This document shows positions 30,746-39,124 of a stretch of DNA of 47,775 bases, one piece after another (within the stretch, counting starts at the first letter, position 1; the number at the start of each line of letters is the position of its first letter). The DNA is from Gemmobacter sp964439015 (GTDB taxonomy: Bacteria; Pseudomonadota; Alphaproteobacteria; Rhodobacterales; Rhodobacteraceae). Position numbers and translations under genes: made by a program. Where the stretch lies: assembly GCA_964439015.1 (NCBI GenBank), contig CAYTMV010000012.1, positions 1-47,775 of the forward strand. Reading direction: 5' to 3'. The notes under the pieces are model-generated. The model did not search any database and was not told where the DNA came from. It was given only the letters and a program-made list of their open reading frames with translations.

Positions 30746-31063
30746 ATGATCCCGGTTTCGGAACGCAAGGCGGCGCTGGAGGCACGGCTGGCGGAAATCA
30801 AGGCGCGGCTGGAAGACATCGAGGAAGAACTCGACAGTCACAACGATCAGGACTGGGAGGATCTGGCGACCGAGCGTGAGACCGACGAGGTTCTGGAAGG
30901 CATCGGTCTGTCCGGTCAGGCCGAGATCCGCAAGATCAACGCCGCTCTGGCCCGGATTGACGAGGGTGAATACGGGTTTTGCACCAAATGCGGGGCCGAG
31001 ATCAGCCAGGAACGGCTGGATGTGCTGCCTTGGACGCCTTTTTGCCGCAAATGCGCCAGCTGA
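30746..31063 (+). CDS. DksA/TraR-family transcription factor
   Basis: 105 residues from ATG 30746 with GACGGAGAAG upstream. A long N-terminal helix (ERKAALEARLAEIKARLEDI) forms the coiled coil, followed by the DksA-type zinc finger: CTKCGAEISQERLDVLPWTP ending CRKCAS. The two CxxC pairs bind zinc. These proteins bind the secondary channel of RNA polymerase and modify promoter activity. The coiled-coil region with EDIEEELDSHNDQDWEDLAT carries several acidic residues, as in the Rhodobacter DksA-like proteins. It is shorter than E. coli DksA. Confidence 0.88.
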   Translation: MIPVSERKAALEARLAEIKARLEDIEEELDSHNDQDWEDLATERETDEVLEGIGLSGQAEIRKINAALARIDEGEYGFCTKCGAEISQERLDVLPWTPFCRKCAS

Positions 31064-31113
31064 GGGCTGGGGCTTGGGCGGCTGTGAGGACCATCACGAA
31101 GGAACGGTAACGG

Positions 31114-31350
31114 ATGCGCGACATGGCACTTGAGGCGCTGCGGCCGGATCAGGCGCGGCAGGGCGGGGCGGCAGCGGCACAGGACAACCTGAAATCCCTG
31201 CTGGTCGAGATGCAGGCGCTGGCGGCGATCCTGCCGCGGATGGCCATGGGCGATACGGATGCCGAGGCAGCGCGCTGGTCGCGCGGCGACCGGGTTGCCC
31301 CCTCGGGTCAAGAGGCGGTCGAGGCCGGTTTCGACACCCTGCCGCTCTGA
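31114..31350 (+). CDS. Hypothetical small protein
   Basis: 78 residues from ATG 31114, with GAAGGAACGG upstream, 50 bases after the DksA-type gene. It contains LKSLLVEMQALAAILPRMAM and ends in a polar tail (GQEAVEAGFDTLPL). No signal or membrane segment. The family is not recognised. Its position suggests co-transcription with the DksA-type gene and the fusion enzyme downstream. Confidence 0.6.
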   Translation: MRDMALEALRPDQARQGGAAAAQDNLKSLLVEMQALAAILPRMAMGDTDAEAARWSRGDRVAPSGQEAVEAGFDTLPL

Positions 31351-31430
31351 AAGCGGCTTGGCGGGCCGGATCGGGCTTGCCAAGCCCGCGCCGTGCCGTT
31401 TCATTGCGAAAGGCACGCGCGCGGGGCAGG

Positions 31431-33338
31431 ATGACACAAAGCGGGGCAATCGGCAGCAAGGATGAGGCGGGCGCGATCGCAGATCCCCGCCACGGCCAGC
31501 CCGATCTGCCCGAAGGGCTGCATCTGCGCCCGGTCCGATCCGAGGGCGGTGCCGCGGTTCTGGTGCTGACGGTGGACCCGACGCAACACACCGGTTTTGA
31601 CCTCTCGCTTTGTCGCGCGCTGACGCAAGGCTTGGCCAAAGCCGCCGAGATGCACGGCACGGACGCACATGGCGCGCTGGTGCTGGCTGCGGCGGCTGGC
31701 GCGGCTTTGCGGGGGTGGCCCTTGCCGGTGCCTGAGGCGGGGCAGGCGGTGGCGCTGGGCGATGCCTTGGCCGCCCTGACCGAAACGCTGGCAGATTTTC
31801 CGATTCCGGTGGTGTTCCTGGCGACCGGGCTGGTGGCGGGGCCGGCGGCGGCGCTGGCCGTGGCCTGCGATGGTCGTGTGGCTCCGCAGACTGCCCGGCT
31901 TGCCTTTCCCGAGGCCGGTCTGGGCCTGTGCCCGGCGGGCGGCGCCACCCAGCGTCTGCCCCGGCTGATCGGGTTGGAACAGGCGGCGCGGCTGATGCTG
32001 GGCGCGCGCCCGGTCGGCGCGGTCGAGGCGTTGGCGCTGGGGCTGCTGGACCGGGTGGTCGATACCGCACCGATGCCCGCGGCGCTGTCGCTGGCGCGCA
32101 GCCTGGCCGCCGCGCCGCCGCCGCGTGGCCCTGATCGTGCGCCCGGGCTGCGCGATCCGCGCGTGGGGGTTGCCGCGATCCGCACTGCGCGGGCCGGGCT
32201 GGCATCCGAGGCCGGGACAGGTCCGGCATCCGGCCGGATTCTCGACTGTCTGGAGGCGGCGCTGTTGCTGCCCTGGGACGCGGCGCTGGCGCTGGAGGCC
32301 GCCACGCTGGAGGATCTGGCGCAAACGCCCGAGGCCGCGGCCCTATGTCATCTCGGCCGGGCGGAACGCAGGGTGCTGCCGCCGCACGCGCCCCCGGCGC
32401 CGCGTCTGGCGCGCCTGGGGGTGATGGGGGCGGCGGGCGCGCCGCTGGCCGGGCTGGCCGCCGATGCCGGTCTGGCAGTGACATTGGTCGAGGCTGATCC
32501 CGCGCGGCTGAAGGCGGCGTTGGCCGAGATTGCCCGCCATGCCGAGACCGCTGTGGCCGCCGGACGGCTTTTGCCCGCCGCGCGTGACGCAGCATGGGCG
32601 CGGCTGACCCCGACCATGGACACCGCGGCCCTGGCGGGGTGCGATCTGGTGCTGCTGGCGCCGGGGGCCGATCTGGCGGCGGCGGCGGCGTCCACGTCCC
32701 CCGGCACGGTGCTGGCCCTGCTGGGTCGGGGGGCAGGGCTTGCCGGGGCGCGTGCCGCCGATGTGGTGGGCTTTCAGCCTGCGCCGGGGCGGTTGATCGA
32801 GGTGATCGCCACCCCCGCCACCGCTTCACACAGTCTGGCCGTGGCACAGGCGCTGGCGGCGCGTCTGTCGCGGCTGTCCGTGGTCTGGCAGGCGCCGGGC
32901 GGGGTGGCGGCACGGGTGATGGCGACGGGGCGGGCGGCGGGCGCGCATCTGGCAACCCGCATCGGCGCAGGGCCGGTGGCCGCCGCCCTTGGCGCTGCGG
33001 GCCTGTCGATGCTGGCCCCCGATCCGCATGGCTCTGCCGGGGCCGAAACGCTGCCCGCCCCGCAGATCGTCGCCCGGGTGCTGTCGGCGATGGCCAATGC
33101 CGCGGCCGGGGCTCTGGCGCAGGGGCTGGCGGCCTCGGGCGCCGAGATCGACCTGGCGCTGGTGGTGGGCATGGGTTTCCCGCGGTTGCTGGGCGGGCCG
33201 TGCCACTGGGCCGATGCCCGCGGCCTGATGATCCTGAGGCGCGACCTGACCCTTTGGGCCGCCGAGGATGCGGGCCTGTTCGCGCCTGCGCCGCTGGTGT
33301 CGGATCGGATGTCGGCCGGGATCGGCCTGTCGGCCTGA
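31431..33338 (+). CDS. Degenerate FadJ-like enoyl-CoA hydratase/3-hydroxyacyl-CoA dehydrogenase
   Basis: 635 residues from ATG 31431. Residues about 30-230 are crotonase-like (FPEAGLGLCPAGGATQRLPR keeps the second catalytic Glu), and 330-635 follow the dehydrogenase plus C-terminal HCDH domains. Several key positions are altered: the first crotonase Glu region reads GPAAALAVACD instead of GGGLELALACD; the NAD-binding GxGxxG is LGVMGAAGAPLAG; and the HFFNP motif with the catalytic His reads VVGFQPAPGRLIEVI. Only LIEVI remains. It is Ala/Gly/Leu-rich. It probably retains the fold but little or no activity, or has a new role. A true FadJ elsewhere would supply beta-oxidation. Confidence 0.8.
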   Translation: MTQSGAIGSKDEAGAIADPRHGQPDLPEGLHLRPVRSEGGAAVLVLTVDPTQHTGFDLSLCRALTQGLAKAAEMHGTDAHGALVLAAAAGAALRGWPLPVPEAGQAVALGDALAALTETLADFPIPVVFLATGLVAGPAAALAVACDGRVAPQTARLAFPEAGLGLCPAGGATQRLPRLIGLEQAARLMLGARPVGAVEALALGLLDRVVDTAPMPAALSLARSLAAAPPPRGPDRAPGLRDPRVGVAAIRTARAGLASEAGTGPASGRILDCLEAALLLPWDAALALEAATLEDLAQTPEAAALCHLGRAERRVLPPHAPPAPRLARLGVMGAAGAPLAGLAADAGLAVTLVEADPARLKAALAEIARHAETAVAAGRLLPAARDAAWARLTPTMDTAALAGCDLVLLAPGADLAAAAASTSPGTVLALLGRGAGLAGARAADVVGFQPAPGRLIEVIATPATASHSLAVAQALAARLSRLSVVWQAPGGVAARVMATGRAAGAHLATRIGAGPVAAALGAAGLSMLAPDPHGSAGAETLPAPQIVARVLSAMANAAAGALAQGLAASGAEIDLALVVGMGFPRLLGGPCHWADARGLMILRRDLTLWAAEDAGLFAPAPLVSDRMSAGIGLSA

Positions 33339-33340
33339 CC

Positions 33341-33559
33341 TCAGGCCAGAACGATGCCGGTCACCACCAGCATCAGCCCCAGGGCCGAGACCCCCAGCGC
33401 CGCCATGTTCAGCACCACGACCCGCTGCAGGCGGGCGCGCAGATCCTCATCGCTGCCAGACTCGCGCCGGGCCTTCAGGGCCAGCAGGATGCACCAGCCA
33501 AGGCCCGCCACCCCCACCAGCGACACCACCGCGCCCAACGCCACCAGATATTGCATCAT
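33341..33559 (-). CDS. Small two-pass membrane protein
   Basis: 72 residues from ATG 33559 (MMQYLVALGAVVSLVGVAGL), with GGGGGCGA upstream. Two membrane helices (about 4-29 and 50-70, VVVLNMAALGVSALGLMLVV) flank a polar stretch (KARRESGSDEDLRARLQR). It resembles small HIG1-like or unassigned Rhodobacteraceae membrane proteins, but I do not recognise a family. It is convergent with the FadJ-like gene. Confidence 0.6.
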   Translation of the reverse strand: MMQYLVALGAVVSLVGVAGLGWCILLALKARRESGSDEDLRARLQRVVVLNMAALGVSALGLMLVVTGIVLA

Positions 33560-33680
33560 TCGCCCCCGCCTGTCCCCGCCCATGGCTAGCCGCAAGCGGG
33601 CCGCCTGTCCAGCGCGGGCGGCGCTTGCGATGGCCGGGCCAGAGCGGTAGGGAGAGGCGCACCCGATCCGAGGACATGCC

Positions 33681-33926
33681 ATGACCGATCCCTATAACGT
33701 CACCGCCGACGAGCTGCGCCAGTTTGTCGAACGCTTCGAGCAGCTCGAATCCGAGAAAAAGGACGTGACCGAGCAGCAGAAGGAACTGATGGCCGAGGCC
33801 AAGGGCCGCGGCTATGACACCAAGGTGCTGAAAAAGGTCATCTCGCTGCGCAAGCGCAAGCCCGATGACATCGCCGAGGAAGAGGCGATCCTTGAGGTCT
33901 ACAAGCAGGCCCTGGGGATGGAGTGA
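33681..33926 (+). CDS. DUF2312/GapR-like nucleoid-associated protein
   Basis: 81 residues, matching the family: MTDPYNVTADELRQFVERFE, QLESEKKDVTEQQKELMAEA, KGRGYDTKVLKKVISLRKRK, then a C-terminal helix (AEEEAILEVYKQALGME). This is the GapR fold, a DNA-encircling dimer of dimers that in Caulobacter binds overtwisted AT-rich DNA ahead of replication and transcription. A GC hairpin (GGGGCCG/CGGCCCC at 33935-33953) follows. Confidence 0.92.
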   Translation: MTDPYNVTADELRQFVERFEQLESEKKDVTEQQKELMAEAKGRGYDTKVLKKVISLRKRKPDDIAEEEAILEVYKQALGME

Positions 33927-33976
33927 CGCTGCGCGGGGCCGCACCCCGGCCCCGTCGGTCAGGGCAGGCTGATCCC

Positions 33977-34048
33977 GTCAGGGGGTCACGAAGGTGACGC
34001 CCGGTAGTATGACCCACGTCAGGGCGTCAGGAAGGTGACGCCCGGCAG
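33977..34048. repeat. Imperfect tandem duplication of a gene 3' end
   Basis: Two 31-bp copies (33977-34007 and 34018-34048), 41 bases apart, differ at three positions. On the minus strand copy 2 encodes the last residues of the 34019-34894 gene (LPGVTFLTP and stop) and copy 1 encodes LPGVTFVTP with its own stop, in a different frame. This is a recent local duplication of the gene end. Confidence 0.85.
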
Positions 34049-34894
34049 GGTGGCGATATAGGCGCAGTCGCCCTCGTATTGCGCGGTCATCTGCGCCACC
34101 AGCTCCGCATCCCAACCCGGCATCTCGAAGCTCCAGTTGAGTTTTTCGGGCCGGGCGAACTTGTCCAGAAAGGCCGAGACCACCCGGCGCCGCTGCGCCA
34201 CGCTGGTCGGCGGATGGGCCTCCATATAGGCCAGCATCCGCTCCATCCCCTCGGGCAGCATGATGTCCGACAGGATGCCGTCCACACCCTGAAGCTGGAT
34301 CTCGGGGCCGGTGCCGCAGATGGCGGCCAAGACTTCGGGCCAGATCAGGGGCGTGTCCTCGTCGCACCAGACCGTCAGCGGCACGCCGGGGCTATGCGCC
34401 ATGATCGCCCCGATCAGGTCCGACCAGCGCAACGACAGCGGCGCCGTCCCCTCGAGGAAGCTGTCAGGATCCTTGGCGCGCAGGCGGCGATAGAGGTCGG
34501 GCAGGAAGCTGGCGGGATTGCGGATCGCCAGAAAGAATTCGGCCTGGATCTCGGGGAAGATCTGGGTGATGGCGCGCACCCGCTCGCCCCCGGCGGGGTA
34601 AAGCTGGCCGCCGCGCAGCACCCATTGCGGAAAGGCCAGAAAGCTGTCCCAACTGAGGACCAGCCGCGCAGCCATCGCCTCGTCCATGATCTGGTCCAGC
34701 ACCAGCGCCTGGGTGTCGCGGCTGGCGGGCTGGCCGCGCAACTGGGTCGCGGTGTCGCGGATCAGGTTGCGATAGCGGCCGGGGTCGGGGACCACGACGC
34801 CCTCGTCGGCCAGCAGGGCGCGGTTGGCGATCAGGGTGCGCAACAGCCTTTCGTCATCCGTGCAATGGGCACCCAGATGATAGGCGATGCGCAT
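34019..34894 (-). CDS. Conserved hypothetical protein (sulfotransferase-like)
   Basis: 291 residues. MRIAYHLGAHCTDDERLLRT with YHLGAHCTD near the N-terminus resembles the phosphosulfate-binding loop of sulfotransferases loosely, but the GxxKxGTT signature is not present. A repeated pattern of LVLSWDSFLAFPQWVLRGG, EFFLAIRNPASFLPDLYRRL and PGVPLTVWCDEDTPLIWPEV suggests a nucleotide- or sulfate-handling enzyme. The last nine residues (LPGVTFLTP) are duplicated downstream. The gene is divergent from the iron-type permease gene. Confidence 0.6.
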   Translation of the reverse strand: MRIAYHLGAHCTDDERLLRTLIANRALLADEGVVVPDPGRYRNLIRDTATQLRGQPASRDTQALVLDQIMDEAMAARLVLSWDSFLAFPQWVLRGGQLYPAGGERVRAITQIFPEIQAEFFLAIRNPASFLPDLYRRLRAKDPDSFLEGTAPLSLRWSDLIGAIMAHSPGVPLTVWCDEDTPLIWPEVLAAICGTGPEIQLQGVDGILSDIMLPEGMERMLAYMEAHPPTSVAQRRRVVSAFLDKFARPEKLNWSFEMPGWDAELVAQMTAQYEGDCAYIATLPGVTFLTP

Positions 34895-34977
34895 GGTTAT
34901 CCCCTTGAGGTTGTTGCTGGCGCGACTATACGGGGTTTTCTGGACAGGTGAACCCGTTTCCGCTAAGCCGCTGCGGC

Positions 34978-36782
34978 ATGAGCCGAATTCGCACCCTTAC
35001 CCGCATCGCCCCCGATGGCTGGACGCTGGCCGCAGGGCTGATCGCCGCGCTGATCCTGGCCCCGCTGGTCTCGGTGGTGTGGATCGCCTTTCATCCGACC
35101 GAGAACGCCTGGGGCCATCTGATCGCGACGGTGCTGCCGCGCTATCTGGGCATGACGGCGGTTCTGGTCGCAGGCGTGGGGCTGTTGACGGCGGTTTTCG
35201 GCACCGGCACGGCCTGGCTGGTCAGCATGTATGACTTTCCGGGCAGGCGGGCGATGGTGGCGCTGCTGCTGTTTCCGCTGGCGGTGCCGGCCTATGTGGG
35301 CGCCTATGCGCTGGTCGATTTTCTGGACTATTCGGGGGCGTTGCAGGTCGGCTTGCGCGCGGCCTTTGGCTGGGAAAACGCGCGCGATTACTGGTTCCCC
35401 GAGATCCGTTCGCCAGGGGCTGCGATCATCGTGCTGGCCGCGGCGCTGAACCCCTATGTCTACCTGCTAGCCCGTGCCGCCTTTCGCGAGCAGTCGGGCT
35501 GCGCCTATGAGGTGGCCCGCGCGTTGGGCGCCGGGCCCTGGGGGATGTTCTGGCGCGTGGGCCTGCCGCTGGCGCGGCCTGCGGTCGCGGCGGGTGTCGC
35601 GCTGGCCGCGATGGAGACGGTGGCCGATTTCGGCACCGTCACCCATTTTGGCGNNNNNNNNNNNNNNNNNNNNNNNNNNNNNNNNNNNNNNNNNNNNNNN
35701 NNNNNNNNNNNNNNNNNNNNNNNNNNNNNNNNNNNNNNNNNNNNNNNNNNNNNGCGCTGGCCGCGATGGAGACGGTGGCCGATTTCGGCACCGTCACCCA
35801 TTTTGGCGTGCAGACCCTGACCACAGGAATCTTCACCGAATGGCAGGTGGTGGGCAATGCCGGGGGCGCGGCTCAGATCGCCGGTGTGGCGCTGGCGCTG
35901 GTGCTGGCGCTGGTGGCGATCGAGCGGCGCGGCCGGCGCAATGCCCGCCATTTCCGCCTGTCGCGCGCGGCCCGGCCGATCCATCGCCAGCCTCTGCGGG
36001 GCGGACGGGGGCTGGCGGCGCTGCTGGTCTGCCTGTTGCCGGTGGCCATGGGCTTTGTGCTGCCAGTGGCGGTGATGCTGTCGCACGCGCTTACCAAGCC
36101 CGAGGCCTGGGTCGAGCCGGGCCTGATCCGCGCGCTGGGCAATACGCTGACCGTGGGTGGCACGGCGGCGGCGCTGACCGTGGTCGCGGCGGTGGCGCTG
36201 GTATACGGGCTGCGGCTTGCGGGTGGCGAGGGGACCGCCCGCGCGCTGATGCCGGTGACCGGGATCGGCTATGCCATGCCAGGCGCGGTGCTGGCGCTGG
36301 GCCTGTTGATGCCGCTGGCGGCTTTGGATCACCGGCTGGCCGATGCGGTTCTGGCTGTGACCGGCCACGATCCGGGGCTGTTGCTGACCGGCTCAGCGGC
36401 GGCGCTGGTCATCGCCTATGCGCTGCGGTTCTTTGGTGTGGCGCAAGGGGCGGTGGATACGGCCTTTGGCCGCATCTCGCCCAATCTGCCGCTGGCCGCG
36501 CGCAGCCTTGGCCGGGGCCGCAGCGCCACGCTGCGGGCCGTGCATCTGCCGCTGATGCGCGGCTCGGTCGCCGCTGCGTTGCTGGTGGTGTTTGTCGATT
36601 GCGTCAAGGAACTGCCGGCCACGCTGCTGCTGCGCCCGTTCAACTTCGACACGCTGGCCACCCGCACCTACGAATTGGCCTCGCGCGAGGCGATGGCCGA
36701 GGCCGCGCCCGCGGCCCTGCTGGTGATGGCAGTGGGGCTGGCCGCCGTGCTGCTGCTGGCCCGCAATCAGCGCGACGGCTGA
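34978..36782 (+). CDS. Iron(III)-type ABC transporter permease (interrupted by a sequence gap)
   Basis: FbpB/AfuB-like two-unit permease. The first unit has the EAA loop EVARALGAGPWGMFWRVGLP (about residues 190-210), the second AARSLGRGRSATLRAVHLPL. At 35654-35753 there are 100 N flanked by an identical 55-bp sequence on both sides. Removing the N and one copy joins the two halves in frame as THFG-VQTLTTGIFTEW, giving about 549 residues, the usual length. As written, 155 extra bases shift the frame, so the gene looks broken but is probably intact. No binding-protein or ATPase gene is adjacent, which is unusual. ATG 34978 (MSRIRTLTRIAPDGWT) is chosen over 34948. Confidence 0.88.
35599..35808. 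other. Scaffold gap with 55-bp identical flanks (assembly artefact)
   Basis: 35599-35653 and 35754-35808 are identical over exactly 55 bases, with 100 N (35654-35753) between. This equals a typical assembler k-mer overlap: two contigs ending in the same k-mer were not merged and received a standard 100-N gap. The true sequence is probably continuous. Confidence 0.92.
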
Positions 36783-37184
36783 CGACCAACGCGCCGGCAT
36801 CTTACCAGCTGGGCCGGCCAGCATGGATTGACGGCTTCTGCAAGTCCGCCTCGCAGACCGCGGGGCCGGAGCCCTGTCACGCCCCGCGCAACGCGGAGCT
36901 GCTGAAACCGCGATGCCCGGACATGGTTATCTATCTTTGGCAGCCGCTTGCCGTTTGCCGACAGACGGCGACGGTCTTCCGGACCGGCAGGCTGCGCCCC
37001 CGGTTCCTGCGTTCCGCCGGCGGCGGAACGCGGCTGTCTTTGCGGGGATCAGGTCCGGCCGGGGATCGGAGGGCGTGCTTGTGGCGAAAGGCGCATGGCG
37101 CTAAACGCCCGGATCAAAGGCCTGCCCGGGTCGCGGCCGACATGCGGCGCGCGGGCGTTTAGTGGGCCGGGAGAGATGTAAGTC
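36783..37184. other. 402-base non-coding region with inverted repeats
   Basis: No convincing gene is present. GCGTTCCGCC and GGCGGAACGC (37009-37018, 37022-37031) form a perfect 10-bp hairpin with loop GGC. CTAAACGCCCG (37101-37111) and CGGGCGTTTAG (37152-37162) form an 11-bp inverted repeat 40 bases apart, ending 22 bases before the rsuA start. The region may hold the permease transcript end, the rsuA promoter and a structured leader. Confidence 0.6.
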
Positions 37185-37925
37185 ATGGCCAAGAGTGCAA
37201 CCTCACGCGTCGACAGGCTTTTGTCCGCGATGGGATATGGGTCGCGCAGCGAAATGGCGCGTCTGGCCAAGGCGGGCGCCATCACGCTCGACGGGGTGGC
37301 GCTGGGTGATGTCGCGCAACGCATCCCGGTCACACCGGATTTGCCGGACCGCATGCGGATCAACGGCGCGGCGCTGGACCCGCTGCCCGGTCTGGTGATC
37401 CTGTTGAACAAGCCGCTGGGCATGACCTGTTCGCACAAGGAAGACGGGCCGCTGGTCTATGACGTCCTGCCCCGGCGCTGGCGGCGGCGGGAGCCTGCGA
37501 TCTCGACCATCGGTCGGCTGGACAAGCAGACCTCCGGCCTTTTGCTGCTGACCGATGACGGCGCGCTGCTGCACCGCGTCATCAGCCCCAGACGCCATGT
37601 CCGAAAGACCTATCGCGCCCGGCTGGCCCGCCCGCTGTCCGGCACCGAGGCTGCGCTGTTTGCCTCGGGGCAAATGATGCTGGAGGGGGAGGACAAGCCC
37701 CTCGCGCCCGCCGCGTTGCACGTCGTCTCGGAAACCGAGGCGCTGCTGACCGTGACCGAGGGCCGGTATCATCAGGTGCGCCGCATGTTCGCCGCCACCG
37801 GCAACCATGTCGAGGCCCTGCACCGCGAAAGCCTGGGCGGCCTGACCTTGCCTGAGGACATGGCGCCCGGTCAGTGGCGGCTGCTGACGGGCGCAGAGAT
37901 TGCCCTGATCTTCGATCCCGCCTGA
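37185..37925 (+). CDS. rsuA: 16S rRNA pseudouridine(516) synthase
   Basis: 246 residues. An S4-like RNA-binding N-terminus (SRVDRLLSAMGYGSRSEMAR) is followed by the RsuA/RluB catalytic domain: ILLNKPLGMTCSHKEDG, catalytic Asp in GRLDKQTSGLLLLTDDGAL, and EGRYHQVRRMFAATGNHVEA. The RsuA family makes pseudouridine at position 516 of 16S rRNA; RluB-, RluE- or RluF-type sites are alternatives. The start has GGGAGAG a few bases upstream. An 11-bp inverted repeat precedes the gene. Confidence 0.88.
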   Translation: MAKSATSRVDRLLSAMGYGSRSEMARLAKAGAITLDGVALGDVAQRIPVTPDLPDRMRINGAALDPLPGLVILLNKPLGMTCSHKEDGPLVYDVLPRRWRRREPAISTIGRLDKQTSGLLLLTDDGALLHRVISPRRHVRKTYRARLARPLSGTEAALFASGQMMLEGEDKPLAPAALHVVSETEALLTVTEGRYHQVRRMFAATGNHVEALHRESLGGLTLPEDMAPGQWRLLTGAEIALIFDPA

Positions 37926-38077
37926 GCCCGGGCGCCGAAACCTCGACCCATGCCCCCCCGCGCGGGTGGAAAAGGCGGGCCGGACTTGCTAAACCGGCGG
38001 CGCAGATGCCACGGCTTGACATCTCTCCGCCCGCCAAACCGGGCAGAACGACGCGAAACCAGTCCAGAGACCAGCAG

Positions 38078-39085
38078 ATGACCCAGGATAGAACCACCAT
38101 CAAACAAGGGGAATCCGTGGTTCGGGATGCGGCGCGGCTGTCGGTTGCGCCGATGATGGATTGGACGGACCGCCATTGCCGCTTTTTCCACCGGCAGATG
38201 ACCCGCCGCGCGATGCTTTATACCGAGATGGTGACCGCGCCCGCCATCATGCATGGCCCGCGCCCGCGGCTGTTGGATTTCGATGCGGCTGAACATCCGG
38301 TGGCGCTGCAACTGGGGGGCTCGGACCCGCGCGAATTGGCGCAGGCCACCGCAATTGCGCGCGACTGGGGCTATGACGAGGTGAACCTCAACTGCGGCTG
38401 CCCTTCGGACCGGGTGCAATCGGGGGCGTTCGGGGCGGTGCTGATGCTGACGCCGCAGCTTGTGGCCGATTGCGTGGCGGCAATGCAGGCCGAGGCCGCC
38501 GTGCCGGTTACGGTCAAATGCCGGATCGGCGTGGATGATCAGGAGCCGGCCGAAATCCTGCCGCGTTTCCTCGAGGTCGTGGCCGGGGCAGGGGTGCGCC
38601 ATTTCGTGATCCACGCCCGCAAGGCCTGGTTGCAAGGCCTCAGCCCCAAGGAAAACCGCGAGATCCCGCCCTTGGATTATCCGCTGGTGCTGGCGATGAA
38701 GCAGCGTTTCCCCGAGTTGACGATCAGCCTCAATGGCGGCGTGCAGACGCTGGCCGAGGCAAGCGCGCTGCTGGCGCAGGGGCTGGACGGGGTAATGATC
38801 GGCCGCGCCGCCTATCACGATCCGGGTGCCACGCTGATCGGCGCCGATGCGCTGTGGGGGGATGGCTTCGCGCCCGACCGTCGTGCCGTGATGGATGCCA
38901 TGCGCCCCTATATCGCCGCGCATCTGGCGGCCGGCGGACGGCTCCATCAGATCACCCGGCATATGCTGGGGCTGTTTCACGGCCAGCCGGGCGCGCGCAG
39001 CTGGCGGCGCATCTTGTCCGAGGGCGCCAACCGCCCCGGCGCAGGCCTCGATCTGCTGGATGAGGCGCTGGCGGCGCTGGGCTGA
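38078..39085 (+). CDS. dusA: tRNA-dihydrouridine synthase A
   Basis: 335 residues from ATG 38078. FMN-binding TIM barrel: LSVAPMMDWTDRHCRFFHRQ, LQLGGSDPRELAQATAIARD, NLNCGCPSDRVQSGAFGAVL with the active-site Cys (NCGCPS), VKCRIGVDDQE, and HARKAWLQGLSPKENREIPP typical of DusA. SLNGGVQTLAEASALLAQGL binds FMN phosphate. It reduces uridines in the D-loop of tRNA. A 150-base gap separates it from rsuA. Confidence 0.95.
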   Translation: MTQDRTTIKQGESVVRDAARLSVAPMMDWTDRHCRFFHRQMTRRAMLYTEMVTAPAIMHGPRPRLLDFDAAEHPVALQLGGSDPRELAQATAIARDWGYDEVNLNCGCPSDRVQSGAFGAVLMLTPQLVADCVAAMQAEAAVPVTVKCRIGVDDQEPAEILPRFLEVVAGAGVRHFVIHARKAWLQGLSPKENREIPPLDYPLVLAMKQRFPELTISLNGGVQTLAEASALLAQGLDGVMIGRAAYHDPGATLIGADALWGDGFAPDRRAVMDAMRPYIAAHLAAGGRLHQITRHMLGLFHGQPGARSWRRILSEGANRPGAGLDLLDEALAALG

Positions 39086-39124
39086 ACCGGCTAGACCGGC
39101 GCTGTCAAACCCCGGAGCCCGAGC

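Noticed and set aside
30916..32955. Minus-strand frame of about 680 codons opposite the DksA and FadJ-like genes
   Set aside because: Proline/arginine-rich translation with no motif, running across two real genes.
35599..35808. True tandem duplication inside the permease gene
   Set aside because: The copies are identical, exactly 55 bases long and separated only by N, so an assembly artefact explains it better.
34978..36782. Pseudogene by frameshift
   Set aside because: Collapsing the gap restores one full-length frame.
36913..37181. Short open frames between the permease and rsuA genes
   Set aside because: No conserved sequence, no convincing ribosome site, and they overlap the hairpin and inverted repeat.
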